Shown in pieces: positions 1 through 8,603 of a stretch of 64,000 nucleotides of DNA; positions within the stretch are counted from its first letter, which is position 1, and each line of letters begins with the position of its first letter. Source of the stretch: Thermomicrobiales bacterium (lineage in GTDB: Bacteria > Chloroflexota > Chloroflexia > Thermomicrobiales > UBA6265); the NCBI GenBank assembly GCA_030447415.1, contig JAUJOZ010000013.1, forward strand, positions 17,025-81,024. Direction: 5' to 3'. The translations under genes and the position numbers were made by a program. Below the pieces are notes generated by a model. The model saw nothing but the letters and a program-made list of their open reading frames with translations, was not told the DNA's origin and searched no databases.

Positions 1-1596
1 CTGGCCCACCGTCCCGACCACGTCACCCCGATCGTCGGCTATCTCGGCAGCAGCAACCTCACTCTGGCGGGGCTGTCCAAACAGGGTGAGCTCAACGTCG
101 ACGTGGTGGACCACGACGCCTGCACCAAGCTCCATCGCTGGTTCGACGACCGCTGGAACGACGAGTGGTGCCTTGACATCTCGGATGAACTGGTCCAGAT
201 CATCGCGACGAGCTGGGCGCGCGAAGAGCCGGTTCCGCCCTACCACGTCTACTTGAAGATGGCGTACCACCTTTCCCAGGAGGCTCGCGCCGGCCTCGCC
301 CAGTTCCGCATCCCAAAGGACTTCGGTGACGAGCTGTTCGAGTTCCAGAAGGCCGCCGTCAAAATCGCCGCCCACCATCTCAACAAGCGCGACGGCGTGT
401 TGCTCGGCGACGTGGTGGGTCTTGGCAAGACACTGATGGCCACCGCGCTCGCCCGCATCTTCCAGGACGACCACCTCACGGAAACCCTCATCATCTGCCC
501 AAAGAACCTGGAAAAAATGTGGAACGACTACGTTCAGCGCTACCGCCTCATTGCCAAGGTGGTGCCGCTGAGCATGGTTACCCGGGTGCTGCCGGACCTC
601 CGGCGCTACCGCGTCGTCCTCATTGACGAGAGCCACAACCTCCGTAACCGCGAGGGGCGGCAATACAAGACCATCCTCGACTACGTGGTCAAGAACGACA
701 GCCGCTGCATCCTCCTGTCCGCCACCCCCTACAACAAGACCTACCTTGACCTTTCCGCCCAGCTACGCCTCTTCGTTCCCGACGACGAAGACCTCGGCAT
801 CCGGCCGGAGCACAAGCTCCAGGAATTGGGCGAGATCGAATTCGTCCGGCGACACCAGTGCGGTGTCCGCACGCTGGCCGCCTTTGAGAAGAGCGAGCAC
901 CCGGATGACTGGCGGGAGCTGATGCGCCGCTATTTGGTGCGGCGCACGCGGACCTTTATCCAGGACAACTACGCCGAGCGTGACCCGGAAAGCGGGCGAA
1001 CCTTCCTCGCCTTCCCGGACGGACGGCGCTTCTACTTTCCCGCCCGGGTGCCGAAGACCGTCGGGTTCGTCATCGACGATCGGCGGACCGACGATCCCTA
1101 CGCCCGGCTCTACGCGCCCGCGGTGGTGGACGCCGTCAATGACCTGCGCCTGCCCCGGTACGGGCTGGGAAACTACGTGCTGTCCCGGCCTCAGCAGCGC
1201 CCAACCGCGACCGAGCAGCAGGTCCTCGACGGTCTTTCCCGGGCTGGCAAGCGCCTGATGGGCTTCAGCCGGACTAACCTCTTCAAGCGTCTGGAGAGCG
1301 GCGGCCCTGCCTTCATCCAGTCCGTCGAGCGTCACGTCCTGCGCAACTTTGTCTTCCTCCACGCCATTGAGCACAACCTTCCCCTTCCCCTCGGCGGACA
1401 GAACGCGGAGCTGCTTGACCCGCGTTTCGTCGACGAGGATGCCGAGGGAGCCCTGCCGGCGCGCGACGACGAGGAGGGCACCGTTGGGCCGGATGAGCCG
1501 GTCACACCGTCCTCACCAGGCGAGAGCGACTACCGACTTCGCGCTGGAGCCGTCTACGCCGAGTACGCGGAACGTCACAAGACCCGCTTTAAGTGA
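1..1596 (+). CDS. PLD-domain SNF2-type helicase, N-terminal part (open at left edge, stops at in-frame TGA)
   Basis: The frame is open from base 1, so the true start lies outside the window. The first residues (GSSNLTLAGL) are the second half of a phospholipase D-like domain. A superfamily 2/SNF2 ATPase core follows: Walker A GDVVGLGKT (406-432), DESH box (625-636) and motif III SATPYNK (about 718). The frame stops at a TGA (1594-1596), but the same frame continues at once into the helicase C-terminal half with no new start site nearby, and the TGA sits where a Trp would fit (RFK-W-LRPSLF). By family it should be an ATP-driven DNA translocase. With the methyltransferase and DprA-like genes downstream it looks like a DISARM- or restriction-type defence helicase; the system assignment is inference. 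Confidence 0.8.
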   Translation: MAHRPDHVTPIVGYLGSSNLTLAGLSKQGELNVDVVDHDACTKLHRWFDDRWNDEWCLDISDELVQIIATSWAREEPVPPYHVYLKMAYHLSQEARAGLAQFRIPKDFGDELFEFQKAAVKIAAHHLNKRDGVLLGDVVGLGKTLMATALARIFQDDHLTETLIICPKNLEKMWNDYVQRYRLIAKVVPLSMVTRVLPDLRRYRVVLIDESHNLRNREGRQYKTILDYVVKNDSRCILLSATPYNKTYLDLSAQLRLFVPDDEDLGIRPEHKLQELGEIEFVRRHQCGVRTLAAFEKSEHPDDWRELMRRYLVRRTRTFIQDNYAERDPESGRTFLAFPDGRRFYFPARVPKTVGFVIDDRRTDDPYARLYAPAVVDAVNDLRLPRYGLGNYVLSRPQQRPTATEQQVLDGLSRAGKRLMGFSRTNLFKRLESGGPAFIQSVERHVLRNFVFLHAIEHNLPLPLGGQNAELLDPRFVDEDAEGALPARDDEEGTVGPDEPVTPSSPGESDYRLRAGAVYAEYAERHKTRFK

Positions 1597-2958
1597 CTGC
1601 GCCCCTCTCTCTTCGCCGACGATCTGCGCGACGACCTGCTCGCCGACGCCCGGGCGCTGCTGGGGGTGCTTGCGCACTGCGGAACGTGGGACCCAGAGCA
1701 GGATGCAAAGCTCGCCGCCCTCCATCGGCTGCTGGCCACAACCCACCCCGACGACAAGGTGCTCGTCTTCACCCAGTTCGCCGACACCGTCCGCTACCTC
1801 ACCGACCAACTCCAAGCGCGCGGCGTCCAGGCGCTCGCCGGGGTGACCGGGGATGCGCCGGACGTGACCGACCTGGCCTGGCGCTTCAGCCCGGACAGCA
1901 ATGACAAGAAGAGCCTGGCCCAGCTGCAAGGTGAGCTCCGGGTTCTGGTGGCGACCGACGTCCTGAGCGAGGGGCAGAACCTCCAGGACTGCGCCGTCAT
2001 CGTCAATTACGACCTCCCGTGGGCCATCATCCGGCTGATCCAGCGGGCGGGCCGCGTGGACCGGATTGGACAGCGGGCGGAGCGCATCCTTTGCTACTCC
2101 TTCCTCCCGGCCGAGGGGGTCGAGCGGATCATCAACCTGCGGAGCCGGGTCCGCCGCCGGCTCAAGGAGAACGCCGAGGTGGTCGGTGCCGACGAGGCGT
2201 TCTTCGAGGACGACGGTGACAACGGCCCGCTCCTCGACCTTTACAGCGAAAAGGCCGGCATCCTCGACGGGGAAGCCGATACCGAGGTCGACCTGGCTTC
2301 CTACGCCTACCAGATCTGGAAGAACGCCATCGACGCCGACCCGACGTTGGAGAAGACCGTCGCCCAAATGCCGAACGTTGTCTACGCCACCCGTAGCCAC
2401 GTTGGCACGTCGACCGCGCCGCGCGGCGTACTCCTCTACATGCGCACCGCCGACGACAACGACGCGCTGGCGTGGGTCGACGAGCAGGGGCAGAGCGTCA
2501 CCCAATCCCAGCTCGCCATCCTGCGGGCCGCGGAGTGCGCGCCGGATACCCGAGCCCATTCCCGAAACGGGCGGCACCACGAGCTGGTCAGGCTCGGCGC
2601 CGAGCACATCATCGAGGAGGAGAAGGTCGTCGGCGGGCAGTTGGGCCGACCGTCCGGCGCACGCTTCCGCACCTACGAGCGGCTGAAGCGCCACGCCGAC
2701 GCGTACAAGGGCACCCTCTTCGACACCCAGGAACTGAACCGGGCGATCGAGGACGTCTATCGATACCCGCTGCGCCAGTCCGCCGCCGAAACCCTCAACC
2801 GCCAGATCAAGAGCGGCGTCGACGACGCCCGACTCGCGGAGATCGTCATCGGCCTGCGCGCCGACGACCGGCTTTCCGTCGTCGACGAGGCGGAGCAGGC
2901 GCGCGAGCCGCAGATCATCTGCTCGATGGGGCTGTTCGCCCCGGACGGGGAGCGCTGA
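1597..2958 (+). CDS. PLD-SNF2 helicase, C-terminal part (same frame, after the TGA)
   Basis: This is the direct in-frame continuation of the upstream helicase. It holds the second RecA-like lobe: VLVFTQF (motif IV region, about 1759), VLVATDVLSEGQNLQDC (motif V, about 1945) and QRAGRVDRIGQ (motif VI, about 2041). After these comes a roughly 280-residue C-terminal region I do not recognise. The first ATG is at 1666, inside the fold, and no Shine-Dalgarno site precedes it, so this is not a separate gene. The gene ends with TGA at 2956-2958, four bases before the ATG of the methyltransferase, so the two are co-transcribed. The natural TGA stop here argues against wholesale reassignment of TGA. 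Confidence 0.8.
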   Translation: MRPSLFADDLRDDLLADARALLGVLAHCGTWDPEQDAKLAALHRLLATTHPDDKVLVFTQFADTVRYLTDQLQARGVQALAGVTGDAPDVTDLAWRFSPDSNDKKSLAQLQGELRVLVATDVLSEGQNLQDCAVIVNYDLPWAIIRLIQRAGRVDRIGQRAERILCYSFLPAEGVERIINLRSRVRRRLKENAEVVGADEAFFEDDGDNGPLLDLYSEKAGILDGEADTEVDLASYAYQIWKNAIDADPTLEKTVAQMPNVVYATRSHVGTSTAPRGVLLYMRTADDNDALAWVDEQGQSVTQSQLAILRAAECAPDTRAHSRNGRHHELVRLGAEHIIEEEKVVGGQLGRPSGARFRTYERLKRHADAYKGTLFDTQELNRAIEDVYRYPLRQSAAETLNRQIKSGVDDARLAEIVIGLRADDRLSVVDEAEQAREPQIICSMGLFAPDGER

Positions 2959-2962
2959 CGCG

Positions 2963-5392
2963 ATGCCGGCCACCACGGAGACGATGCAGTCCTACCTGCG
3001 CGACTTCGACTTCGCCGGGATCTTCACCCAGGCGCTGGGCTGGGAGCACCACCAAATCAGGCTCGTCATTCCAGTGGACGGCGTCACGTACACGCTCCGG
3101 GCTGTTGGTCACAAGCGGGGGCTCGTGGCGTTCGTCTGCGACCCGGGCCCCGACGGCGCGATCCCGGACCGTCGCACGCGGGCCAAGATCGACCGACAGG
3201 TCGCCAAGTCGGTTCACGAGCACCTGATCGTCTTCGGCGACGCCGCACGGACGACGCAGATCTGGCAGTGGGCGCGGCGCGAGCACGGCAAACCGACCGC
3301 CTTCCACGAGGAGCGGTTCGACGTCGGGCAGTCCGGTGCCCGACTGCTCCAGAAGCTCCAAGTCATCCGGTTCAGCCTGGAGGAGGAGGAGCGCACGACG
3401 CTGCCGGATGTCACGGGACGGGTGCGCCAGGCGTTCGACGTCGACCGCGTCACCAAGCGGTTCTACGAGCGCTTTCAGACCGAGCACAGTGCCTTCCTGA
3501 CGTTCATCAAGGGGATTCAGGACGAGGGCGACTGCCGCCGGTACGCCTCCCTGATGCTCAACCGCCTCATGTTCGTCTACTTCATTCAGAAGCAGGGGTT
3601 CCTCGACGGGGATCAGAACTACCTCCAACACCGCCTCGCCACGACGCGGGCGCGCCGGGGGGACGGCCGCTTCTACAGCTTCTACCGCCACTTCCTGCTA
3701 CGCCTCTTCCATGAGGGGCTGGGACAGCAGAGCGCGACGCGCGACCCCGAACTCGACGCCCTGCTGGGCGAGGTGCCCTACCTCAACGGCGGACTCTTCG
3801 ATGTCCACGAGCTGGAACACGACAACCCCGACATCCAGATCGCCGACGAGGCGTTCGAGCGGCTCTTCGCGTTTTTCGAGCGCTACAGCTGGCACCTCGA
3901 CGACCGTCCGCTGCGGGCCGACGACGAGATCAACCCCGACGTCCTCGGCTACATCTTCGAGAAGTACATCAACCAGAAGCAGATGGGCGCCTACTACACG
4001 AAGGAGGACATCACCGAGTACATCGCCAAGAACACCATCGTCCCCTTCCTCTTCGACGCGGCCGCCAAGGAGGCCGCCGGCGCCCTCGCCCCGGACGGCT
4101 ACGTCTGGCGCCTGCTGCGCGAGAACCCGGACCGCTACATCTACCCGGCGGTCCGTAAGGGGGTGATCGCGGACGGGGAGGTTGTTCCCCTGCCCGACGA
4201 GATCGCCGCCGGCCTCACCGATGTCACCAAGCGGGGCGGTTGGAACCGGCCCGCCCCCGAGCCGTATGCCCTACCGACCGAGACCTGGCGGGAGCACGTC
4301 GCCCGCCGCACCCGCTGCCTCGATCTGCGGGCCAAGCTCGAGGCCGGCAAGGTCACCGCGATCAACGACCTGGTCACCCTCAACCTCGACATCCGGCAGT
4401 TCGCCCAGGACGCCATCCAATACTGCGAGGGGTCAGACCTTCTGCGCGCCTTCTACCGTGCCGTGTCGCGGGTCACCGTCCTCGATCCCACCTGCGGCTC
4501 CGGCGCCTTCCTCTTCGCCGCGCTCAACGTCCTCCAGCCCCTCTACGAGGCGTGTCTGGAGCGGATGCAAGGCTTCCTCGACGACCTCGACCGGTCCGGC
4601 GAGCCGCACCGCCCCGAGAAACTGAGCGACTTTCGCAAGACGCTGGAGGAGGTTGCACGCCACCCGAACCGGGAGTATTTCGTCCTGAAGCAGATCATCC
4701 TCGACAACCTCTACGGCGTCGACATCATGGAAGAGGCGGTCGAGATCTGTAAGCTGCGACTCTTCCTCAAGCTGGTAGCCCAGGTTGAGCGTCGCGAGCA
4801 GATCGAGCCGCTGCCCGACATCGACTTCAACATCCGCGCGGGGAACACGCTCGTCGGATTTGCTCGGTACGCTGAAGCGGAGATGGACGTTGGGGGACGA
4901 CTCGACTTCTCGAACACGCTGAAAATCGTCAAGCGGGATGCGCTGGAGATCGATAGCCTGTCCGACCGGTTCCGTGAACAGCAGACGACGTACGGCGGAA
5001 CGGTGACCGCCGAGGACAAGGCTGAGCTTCGTCGCCGGCTTCGCGGGCTCGAAGCTCGACTCAACTCGTATCTCGCTGAGCAGTACGGGGTTAGGGCGTC
5101 AAACTCCGATGCGTTTCGCGATTGGCGAAAAAGCTACCAACCGTTCTACTGGTTCGTGGACTTTCACCACATCATGGAAAAAGGTGGATTCGCATCATCA
5201 TCGGCAATCCGCCGTGGAAAGAATACGCGGCAGTCAGGAAGAACTACACGGTGCGGAACTACCTCACCGAGAGCTGCGGCAACCTCCATGGCCTATGCAC
5301 CGAGCGCGCACTCAATCTCCTCTCCCCAAACGGCCGGCTCAGCTTCATCGTGCAACTCCCGCTCACCAACTCTTCCCGGATGGGCGTCGTGA
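2963..5392 (+). CDS. Eco57I-type N6-adenine DNA methyltransferase, N-terminal and motif I part (frameshifted near 5192)
   Basis: This is a large adenine-specific DNA methyltransferase/type IIG-like protein. The N-terminal part (residues 1-150) is unassigned. A helical segment typical of this family follows (LMFVYFIQKQGF, about 3568; MGAYYTKEDITEYIAKN, about 3984). SAM-binding motif I is VLDPTCGSGAFLFAALN (about 4480) and the acidic motif II region is LYGVDIMEEAVEICKLRL (about 4710). The frame is correct through EKGGF (to 5191); the remaining ORF to 5392 is out-of-frame read-through. One base is missing between 5192 and 5193 (GAC read as GC), just before catalytic motif IV. It starts 4 bp after the helicase stop. 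In a defence context it would protect host DNA. Total protein is about 1,100 aa if repaired. Confidence 0.82.
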   Translation: MPATTETMQSYLRDFDFAGIFTQALGWEHHQIRLVIPVDGVTYTLRAVGHKRGLVAFVCDPGPDGAIPDRRTRAKIDRQVAKSVHEHLIVFGDAARTTQIWQWARREHGKPTAFHEERFDVGQSGARLLQKLQVIRFSLEEEERTTLPDVTGRVRQAFDVDRVTKRFYERFQTEHSAFLTFIKGIQDEGDCRRYASLMLNRLMFVYFIQKQGFLDGDQNYLQHRLATTRARRGDGRFYSFYRHFLLRLFHEGLGQQSATRDPELDALLGEVPYLNGGLFDVHELEHDNPDIQIADEAFERLFAFFERYSWHLDDRPLRADDEINPDVLGYIFEKYINQKQMGAYYTKEDITEYIAKNTIVPFLFDAAAKEAAGALAPDGYVWRLLRENPDRYIYPAVRKGVIADGEVVPLPDEIAAGLTDVTKRGGWNRPAPEPYALPTETWREHVARRTRCLDLRAKLEAGKVTAINDLVTLNLDIRQFAQDAIQYCEGSDLLRAFYRAVSRVTVLDPTCGSGAFLFAALNVLQPLYEACLERMQGFLDDLDRSGEPHRPEKLSDFRKTLEEVARHPNREYFVLKQIILDNLYGVDIMEEAVEICKLRLFLKLVAQVERREQIEPLPDIDFNIRAGNTLVGFARYAEAEMDVGGRLDFSNTLKIVKRDALEIDSLSDRFREQQTTYGGTVTAEDKAELRRRLRGLEARLNSYLAEQYGVRASNSDAFRDWRKSYQPFYWFVDFHHIMEKGGFASSSAIRRGKNTRQSGRTTRCGTTSPRAAATSMAYAPSAHSISSPQTAGSASSCNSRSPTLPGWAS

Positions 5393-6258
5393 GGAGCCTG
5401 CTGAGCCAACGCAGCCGGAACTTGTTCGTGTCCACTTTCGATGACCGACCAGGCAAACTGTTTGAGGGGCTGCAGCATTGTCGCAGCACCATCTTTGTTG
5501 CTCAGGCTGCCAAGTCTGATGGCGCCTCCGCAATTTTCACCACCGGTTACCAACGATGGCCAACTGAGGCTCGTGGACATCTGTTTCCTCAGATGGAGTA
5601 TGCGCGACTTCTCGGAGCCCCGATCTATCAAGGCCATTTCCCCAAGTACTCAAACTCGGCCGAGGAGTCGTTGTTCAGAAAGGTCAAGGCAATCGGCAGT
5701 CAGGCGTTAGGGTTAAGTGCCGTCCGTGGATCGTCGCGCCACTTTGTCTTCTACCAGGAGGCAACGCAATACTGGGTGAAGGCAACCGTCGGGCTACCCT
5801 ATTACGCCAAGAACGGTGTCGTCGGCGCGCCAAGCCATGGTCGCTATCTCTACGTCCGGGACGAGGCCACCGCCCACACCGCTTGCGCCATCATGAACAG
5901 CAGCCTCTTCTACGCCTACTTCATCGCTTACGGCGACTGCTTCCACCTGAGCGATGGACTCGCTTCAAGCTTCCCGGTGACGCCTGAATTGTTGCGTGCT
6001 CCTGCTCTTATCGAGCTGAACAAGCGGCTCATGCGCGACCTTCAGGCTAATGCGGTCGAGACATCCATTCGTACCAGGGACGGCGACACTATCGCCTACG
6101 CAGAGTTCTACGCTTCCAGATCCAAGCCCATCATCGACGAGATCGACCGCGTCCTGGCAAAGCACTACGGCTTCACGGACGAGGAGCTGGACTTCATCAT
6201 CAACTACGACATCAAGTATCGGATGGGGCGGGAAGTGAAGTTCGCGGCGAGCGAATGA
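5193..6258 (+). CDS. Eco57I-type DNA methyltransferase, C-terminal part with NPPW motif IV
   Basis: This continues the upstream methyltransferase in the next frame. The first readable residues are IIIGNPPWKEY, the catalytic motif IV (NPPY/F/W) of amino-methyltransferases, directly after the frameshift. The rest (about 350 aa) is expected to hold the end of the catalytic fold and the target-recognition region. The C-terminal stretch (IIDEIDRVLAKHYGFTDEELDFIINYD) is typical of Eco57I-like methylases. The stop (6256-6258) overlaps the next ATG (6255) in an ATGA junction, so the DprA-like protein is translationally coupled. The break may be a sequencing deletion or a real inactivating mutation. 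Confidence 0.78.
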
Positions 6259-6890
6259 CCCGACCGACCGCACCGGGCGTGCTTCCCCAAACGGTTTCCG
6301 GCCGTGACCTCTTGCCCGGCGATCGTGACGAGCCGCTAGCGGCGACCGCGGTGGCCTGGGGCAACCGCCGCATCCTGTACGGCAGGACACTCGCTCTCTT
6401 CTGCTCCGTTAAATGCCCCGGCAACCTGATCTTGCAGACCTACGACCTTGCCCGCGTCCTGCGTGACGCTGGAGTGACGACGATCGGCGGATTCCATACG
6501 CCGATGGAGCGGGAGTGCCTGGCGCTGCTGCTGCGCGGGCGGCAGCCTGTGGTCGTCTGCCCGGCGCGGAGCATCGTCGGGATGCGACTGCCCGGCGAGT
6601 GGAAGACGCCGCTCGCCGAGGGGCGTTTGCTGCTCCTCTCGCCATTCGCCGAGAAGGAGCGCCGCGTTATCGCCCGCCTCGCCGCCAAGCGCAACGCCTT
6701 CGTCGCGGCGCTCGCAACGGAGGTCTTCGTCGCCTACGCCGCGCCAGGCGGCAAGACGGAGCAGTTCTGCCGGGAGGTGTTGGCGCGGGGCAAACCACTG
6801 CTCACCCTCGACAGCCAGGAGAACGCCGGCCTGCTGGCCCTCGGCGCCAAACCCGTTCACCTGAGCGACTTCCGCGCCGACGCCGTGTAG
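6255..6890 (+). CDS. DprA/Smf-like Rossmann-fold protein coupled to the DNA methyltransferase
   Basis: This 211-aa protein carries the DprA/SLOG fold in order: a strand-loop start (LALFCSVKCPGNLILQTYDLA, residues ~48-68), VTTIGGFHTPMERECLALLLRG (the G-x-H/ID helix region), VVVCPARSI, LLLLSPF, an R-N pair (AAKRNAFVAALATEVFVAYA) equivalent to the RNR motif of DprA, and a closing TLDSQENAGLLALGAKPV. It is shorter than housekeeping DprA (about 300-370 aa) and lacks a winged-helix C-terminus. Its ATG overlaps the methyltransferase stop, so the three genes form one operon. Family knowledge suggests binding of ssDNA or a nucleotide ligand. Its role here, perhaps sensing or loading in defence, is inference. 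Confidence 0.7.
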   Translation: MTRPTAPGVLPQTVSGRDLLPGDRDEPLAATAVAWGNRRILYGRTLALFCSVKCPGNLILQTYDLARVLRDAGVTTIGGFHTPMERECLALLLRGRQPVVVCPARSIVGMRLPGEWKTPLAEGRLLLLSPFAEKERRVIARLAAKRNAFVAALATEVFVAYAAPGGKTEQFCREVLARGKPLLTLDSQENAGLLALGAKPVHLSDFRADAV

Positions 6891-6952
6891 GGGCAACGCA
6901 GGCGTCGCATCCTATGGGCGGAGCCGCGAGATTCCCGCCGGGCTTCCCGCCG

Positions 6953-7819
6953 CTACGCTGCCCCTTCCTCCTCGGCGGTGCTTGAGGTGCGCGATGGCCA
7001 GCCGGCCCGCATCCCGGCCACGATCTCGGCCGTCCCTTCCGTGCCCTCGCTAACCAGTGTCTCCTGCGCGCGCTCCGCGTTGGCGTCCTCGCCGGCCGTG
7101 GTCTCCAGCACGTCGGGCGCTACCCGGATCGGGGCACCGGCGAGGAGCGCCAGGTTGAGCGCGTCGCTCGGCCGGGCGTCCACCTCGCGCGTCCCCCGCG
7201 GGCCGTCGACGACGGCGACCGCGTAGAAGGCCTCGTCGACCAGCCGCTCGATGCGAACCTCCCGCAGCCGGCCGCCGGCGGCTTGGAGCAAGCTCGCCGT
7301 GAAGACGTAGGTGAGCGGGCGCGGCAGGTCGACCCGCTCCAGGTGGAGGGCGATGGCCGTCCCCTCGAAGTCACCCACCCAGATCGGCAGGCGACGTGGG
7401 CCGGCGACCTCCTCCAGCACCACCGCGACGAAGTTCGGGCGCTCGCCCTCGGCCGGGCGCCGCCGCACGTCGACGACCCGCACCTCAACCAGCCCGGTCG
7501 TCTCGGTCGCTTCCGCCGTCGCCATCTCCTCCTCCTTCCAGGTTTCCCAGAGCTGTTGCCGCAGCGTCGCCCGGGCCTTGTGCAGGCGCGTCTTGACGGC
7601 CCCGACCTCGATTCCGAGCAGGGCGGCCGTTTCCGCGTGGGTCAGGCCGGACAGGTAGAAGAGCGTGACCGCGGTGCGCTGCCCGCGTGGCAGAGCGGCG
7701 ACGGCGCGTGGCGCACCCGGTCGTGCAGGTCGGTCGCCTCGGCCAGCGCCTCCGGACCGGCTTCCGGCTCCACCGGCTCGGGGACCCGGCGCCCGCCAAA
7801 CAGCGCTTCCCACGACCAT
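6953..7819 (-). CDS. Sigma-70 region 4 joined to a bifunctional-nuclease (DUF151) domain
   Basis: The first ~90 residues hold sigma-70 region 4 (AVAALPRGQRTAVTLFYLSG, HAETAALLGIEVGAVKTRLHKAR), a DNA-binding helix-turn-helix. Without a stop the frame runs into a complete bifunctional nuclease/DUF151 domain (LVEVRVVDVR, LPIWVGDFEGTAIALHLE, DARPSDALNLALLAGAPI). An internal ATG at 7525 has a strong Shine-Dalgarno (AAGGAGGAGG), so the nuclease domain could also be made alone. The part before residue ~38 is in a wrong frame: a second frame between about 7700 and 7815 gives a better linker (SWEALFGGRRVPEPVEPEAG), implying two compensating indels. The whole gene would start at 8113. Confidence 0.72.
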   Translation of the reverse strand: MVVGSAVWRAPGPRAGGAGSRSGGAGRGDRPARPGAPRAVAALPRGQRTAVTLFYLSGLTHAETAALLGIEVGAVKTRLHKARATLRQQLWETWKEEEMATAEATETTGLVEVRVVDVRRRPAEGERPNFVAVVLEEVAGPRRLPIWVGDFEGTAIALHLERVDLPRPLTYVFTASLLQAAGGRLREVRIERLVDEAFYAVAVVDGPRGTREVDARPSDALNLALLAGAPIRVAPDVLETTAGEDANAERAQETLVSEGTEGTAEIVAGMRAGWPSRTSSTAEEEGAA

Positions 7820-7879
7820 GTCGGCCCGCGCGCTCGCCCGCTGCCAGCGCCGGCAGACGCTGAGGCCGATGCCGGCCAG

Positions 7880-8113
7880 TCAGGGGCCGAACCGATCAGC
7901 CCGCCGGAGCCAGTCGAGGCCCAGCAACGCCTGGAGGGCCGCCTCCTGCGCGGCGTCCTCGGCCAGCAACGGGTCGCCGAGCGCCCGCCGGCAGAGCGCG
8001 AGCAGCAGCGGGCGGTGGCGCGCCAGGAGGGCACCGAAGGCGTCCTGATCGCCGCCCCGCGCCGCTAGCACGAGCGCGGTGTCGCCGTTGCCGTGGCCGT
8101 CACCGGCGGACAT
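7880..8113 (-). CDS. ECF-like sigma factor region 2 (5' part of the sigma/DUF151 gene, ends at in-frame TGA)
   Basis: The ATG at 8113 begins MSAGDGHGNGD and is followed by a typical region 2 (ALVLAARGGDQDAFGALLARH, LAEDAAQEAALQALLGLDWL). The frame ends at TGA (7882-7880). The same frame then continues LAGIGLSVCRRWQRA, which in ECF factors is preceded by Trp (PWLAGI...), so this TGA again stands at an expected Trp codon. The product would be an alternative sigma factor controlling an unknown regulon. No anti-sigma gene is adjacent; the fused nuclease domain may fill a regulatory role (inference). Confidence 0.68.
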   Translation of the reverse strand: MSAGDGHGNGDTALVLAARGGDQDAFGALLARHRPLLLALCRRALGDPLLAEDAAQEAALQALLGLDWLRRADRFGP

Positions 8114-8603
8114 CCCGCCGCCTTGGTCGAAGACGTCTTCACCCGTCCGCAAGATAGTGGCAACGGAAGGGCGTGGGGTTACCCCGGCGAGTGCCCAGCG
8201 GCGCGAGACGGGGCAGCGCGCGCCGCTGCCCCCGATCACACCGCCCCAACCTCCTCGATACCCGCTCGCATCATCCGTCCACCCATCCGCAAGCGGTCTG
8301 CTTGCGGAGCGGAGCGCGGGACCTGGGCAGCGCCCCATGCCCTCCTGGGAGCTGTCGACCCGTCATCCCGGATCCCAGCGCTCACCTGAGTGATACTTAG
8401 CCCCTCCCCGTCGTTGGTTCGTGGTTCCATCCCCATACCAGCCGCGCACTGCTCGCGCGCCTCGATTGACCGAGGCGTCAGAGGTTCGAGCCCATGATCT
8501 CGCGGCGCCGTCGTCGCGGTAACGGCCGGCCTGATGCGGAGGGTATCCGTCGTCCGCCGTCCGGGGCGGCCGCGGCGACCGATCTCGCCTGCGCCCGGCG
8601 GCC
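8114..8603. other. Gene-free spacer between sigma factor and peptidase
   Basis: About 490 bases with no convincing coding frame. It should contain the promoter of the minus-strand sigma gene. A T-loop-like GGTTCGAGCCC near 8483 caught the eye, but no cloverleaf can be folded around it. Confidence 0.5.

Noticed and set aside
1594..1596. Selenocysteine codon
   Set aside because: The residue is a conserved Trp position in a helicase, and no SECIS-like hairpin fits the following bases.
1513..2976. A 487-codon open frame on the minus strand opposite the helicase
   Set aside because: The helicase motifs V and VI are on the plus strand here; the minus frame is a shadow of high-GC codon usage.
8470..8500. 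tRNA-like T-loop (GGTTCGAGCCC) with an adjacent CCTCG...CGAGG stem
   Set aside because: No D-arm, acceptor stem or correct spacing could be built on either strand.
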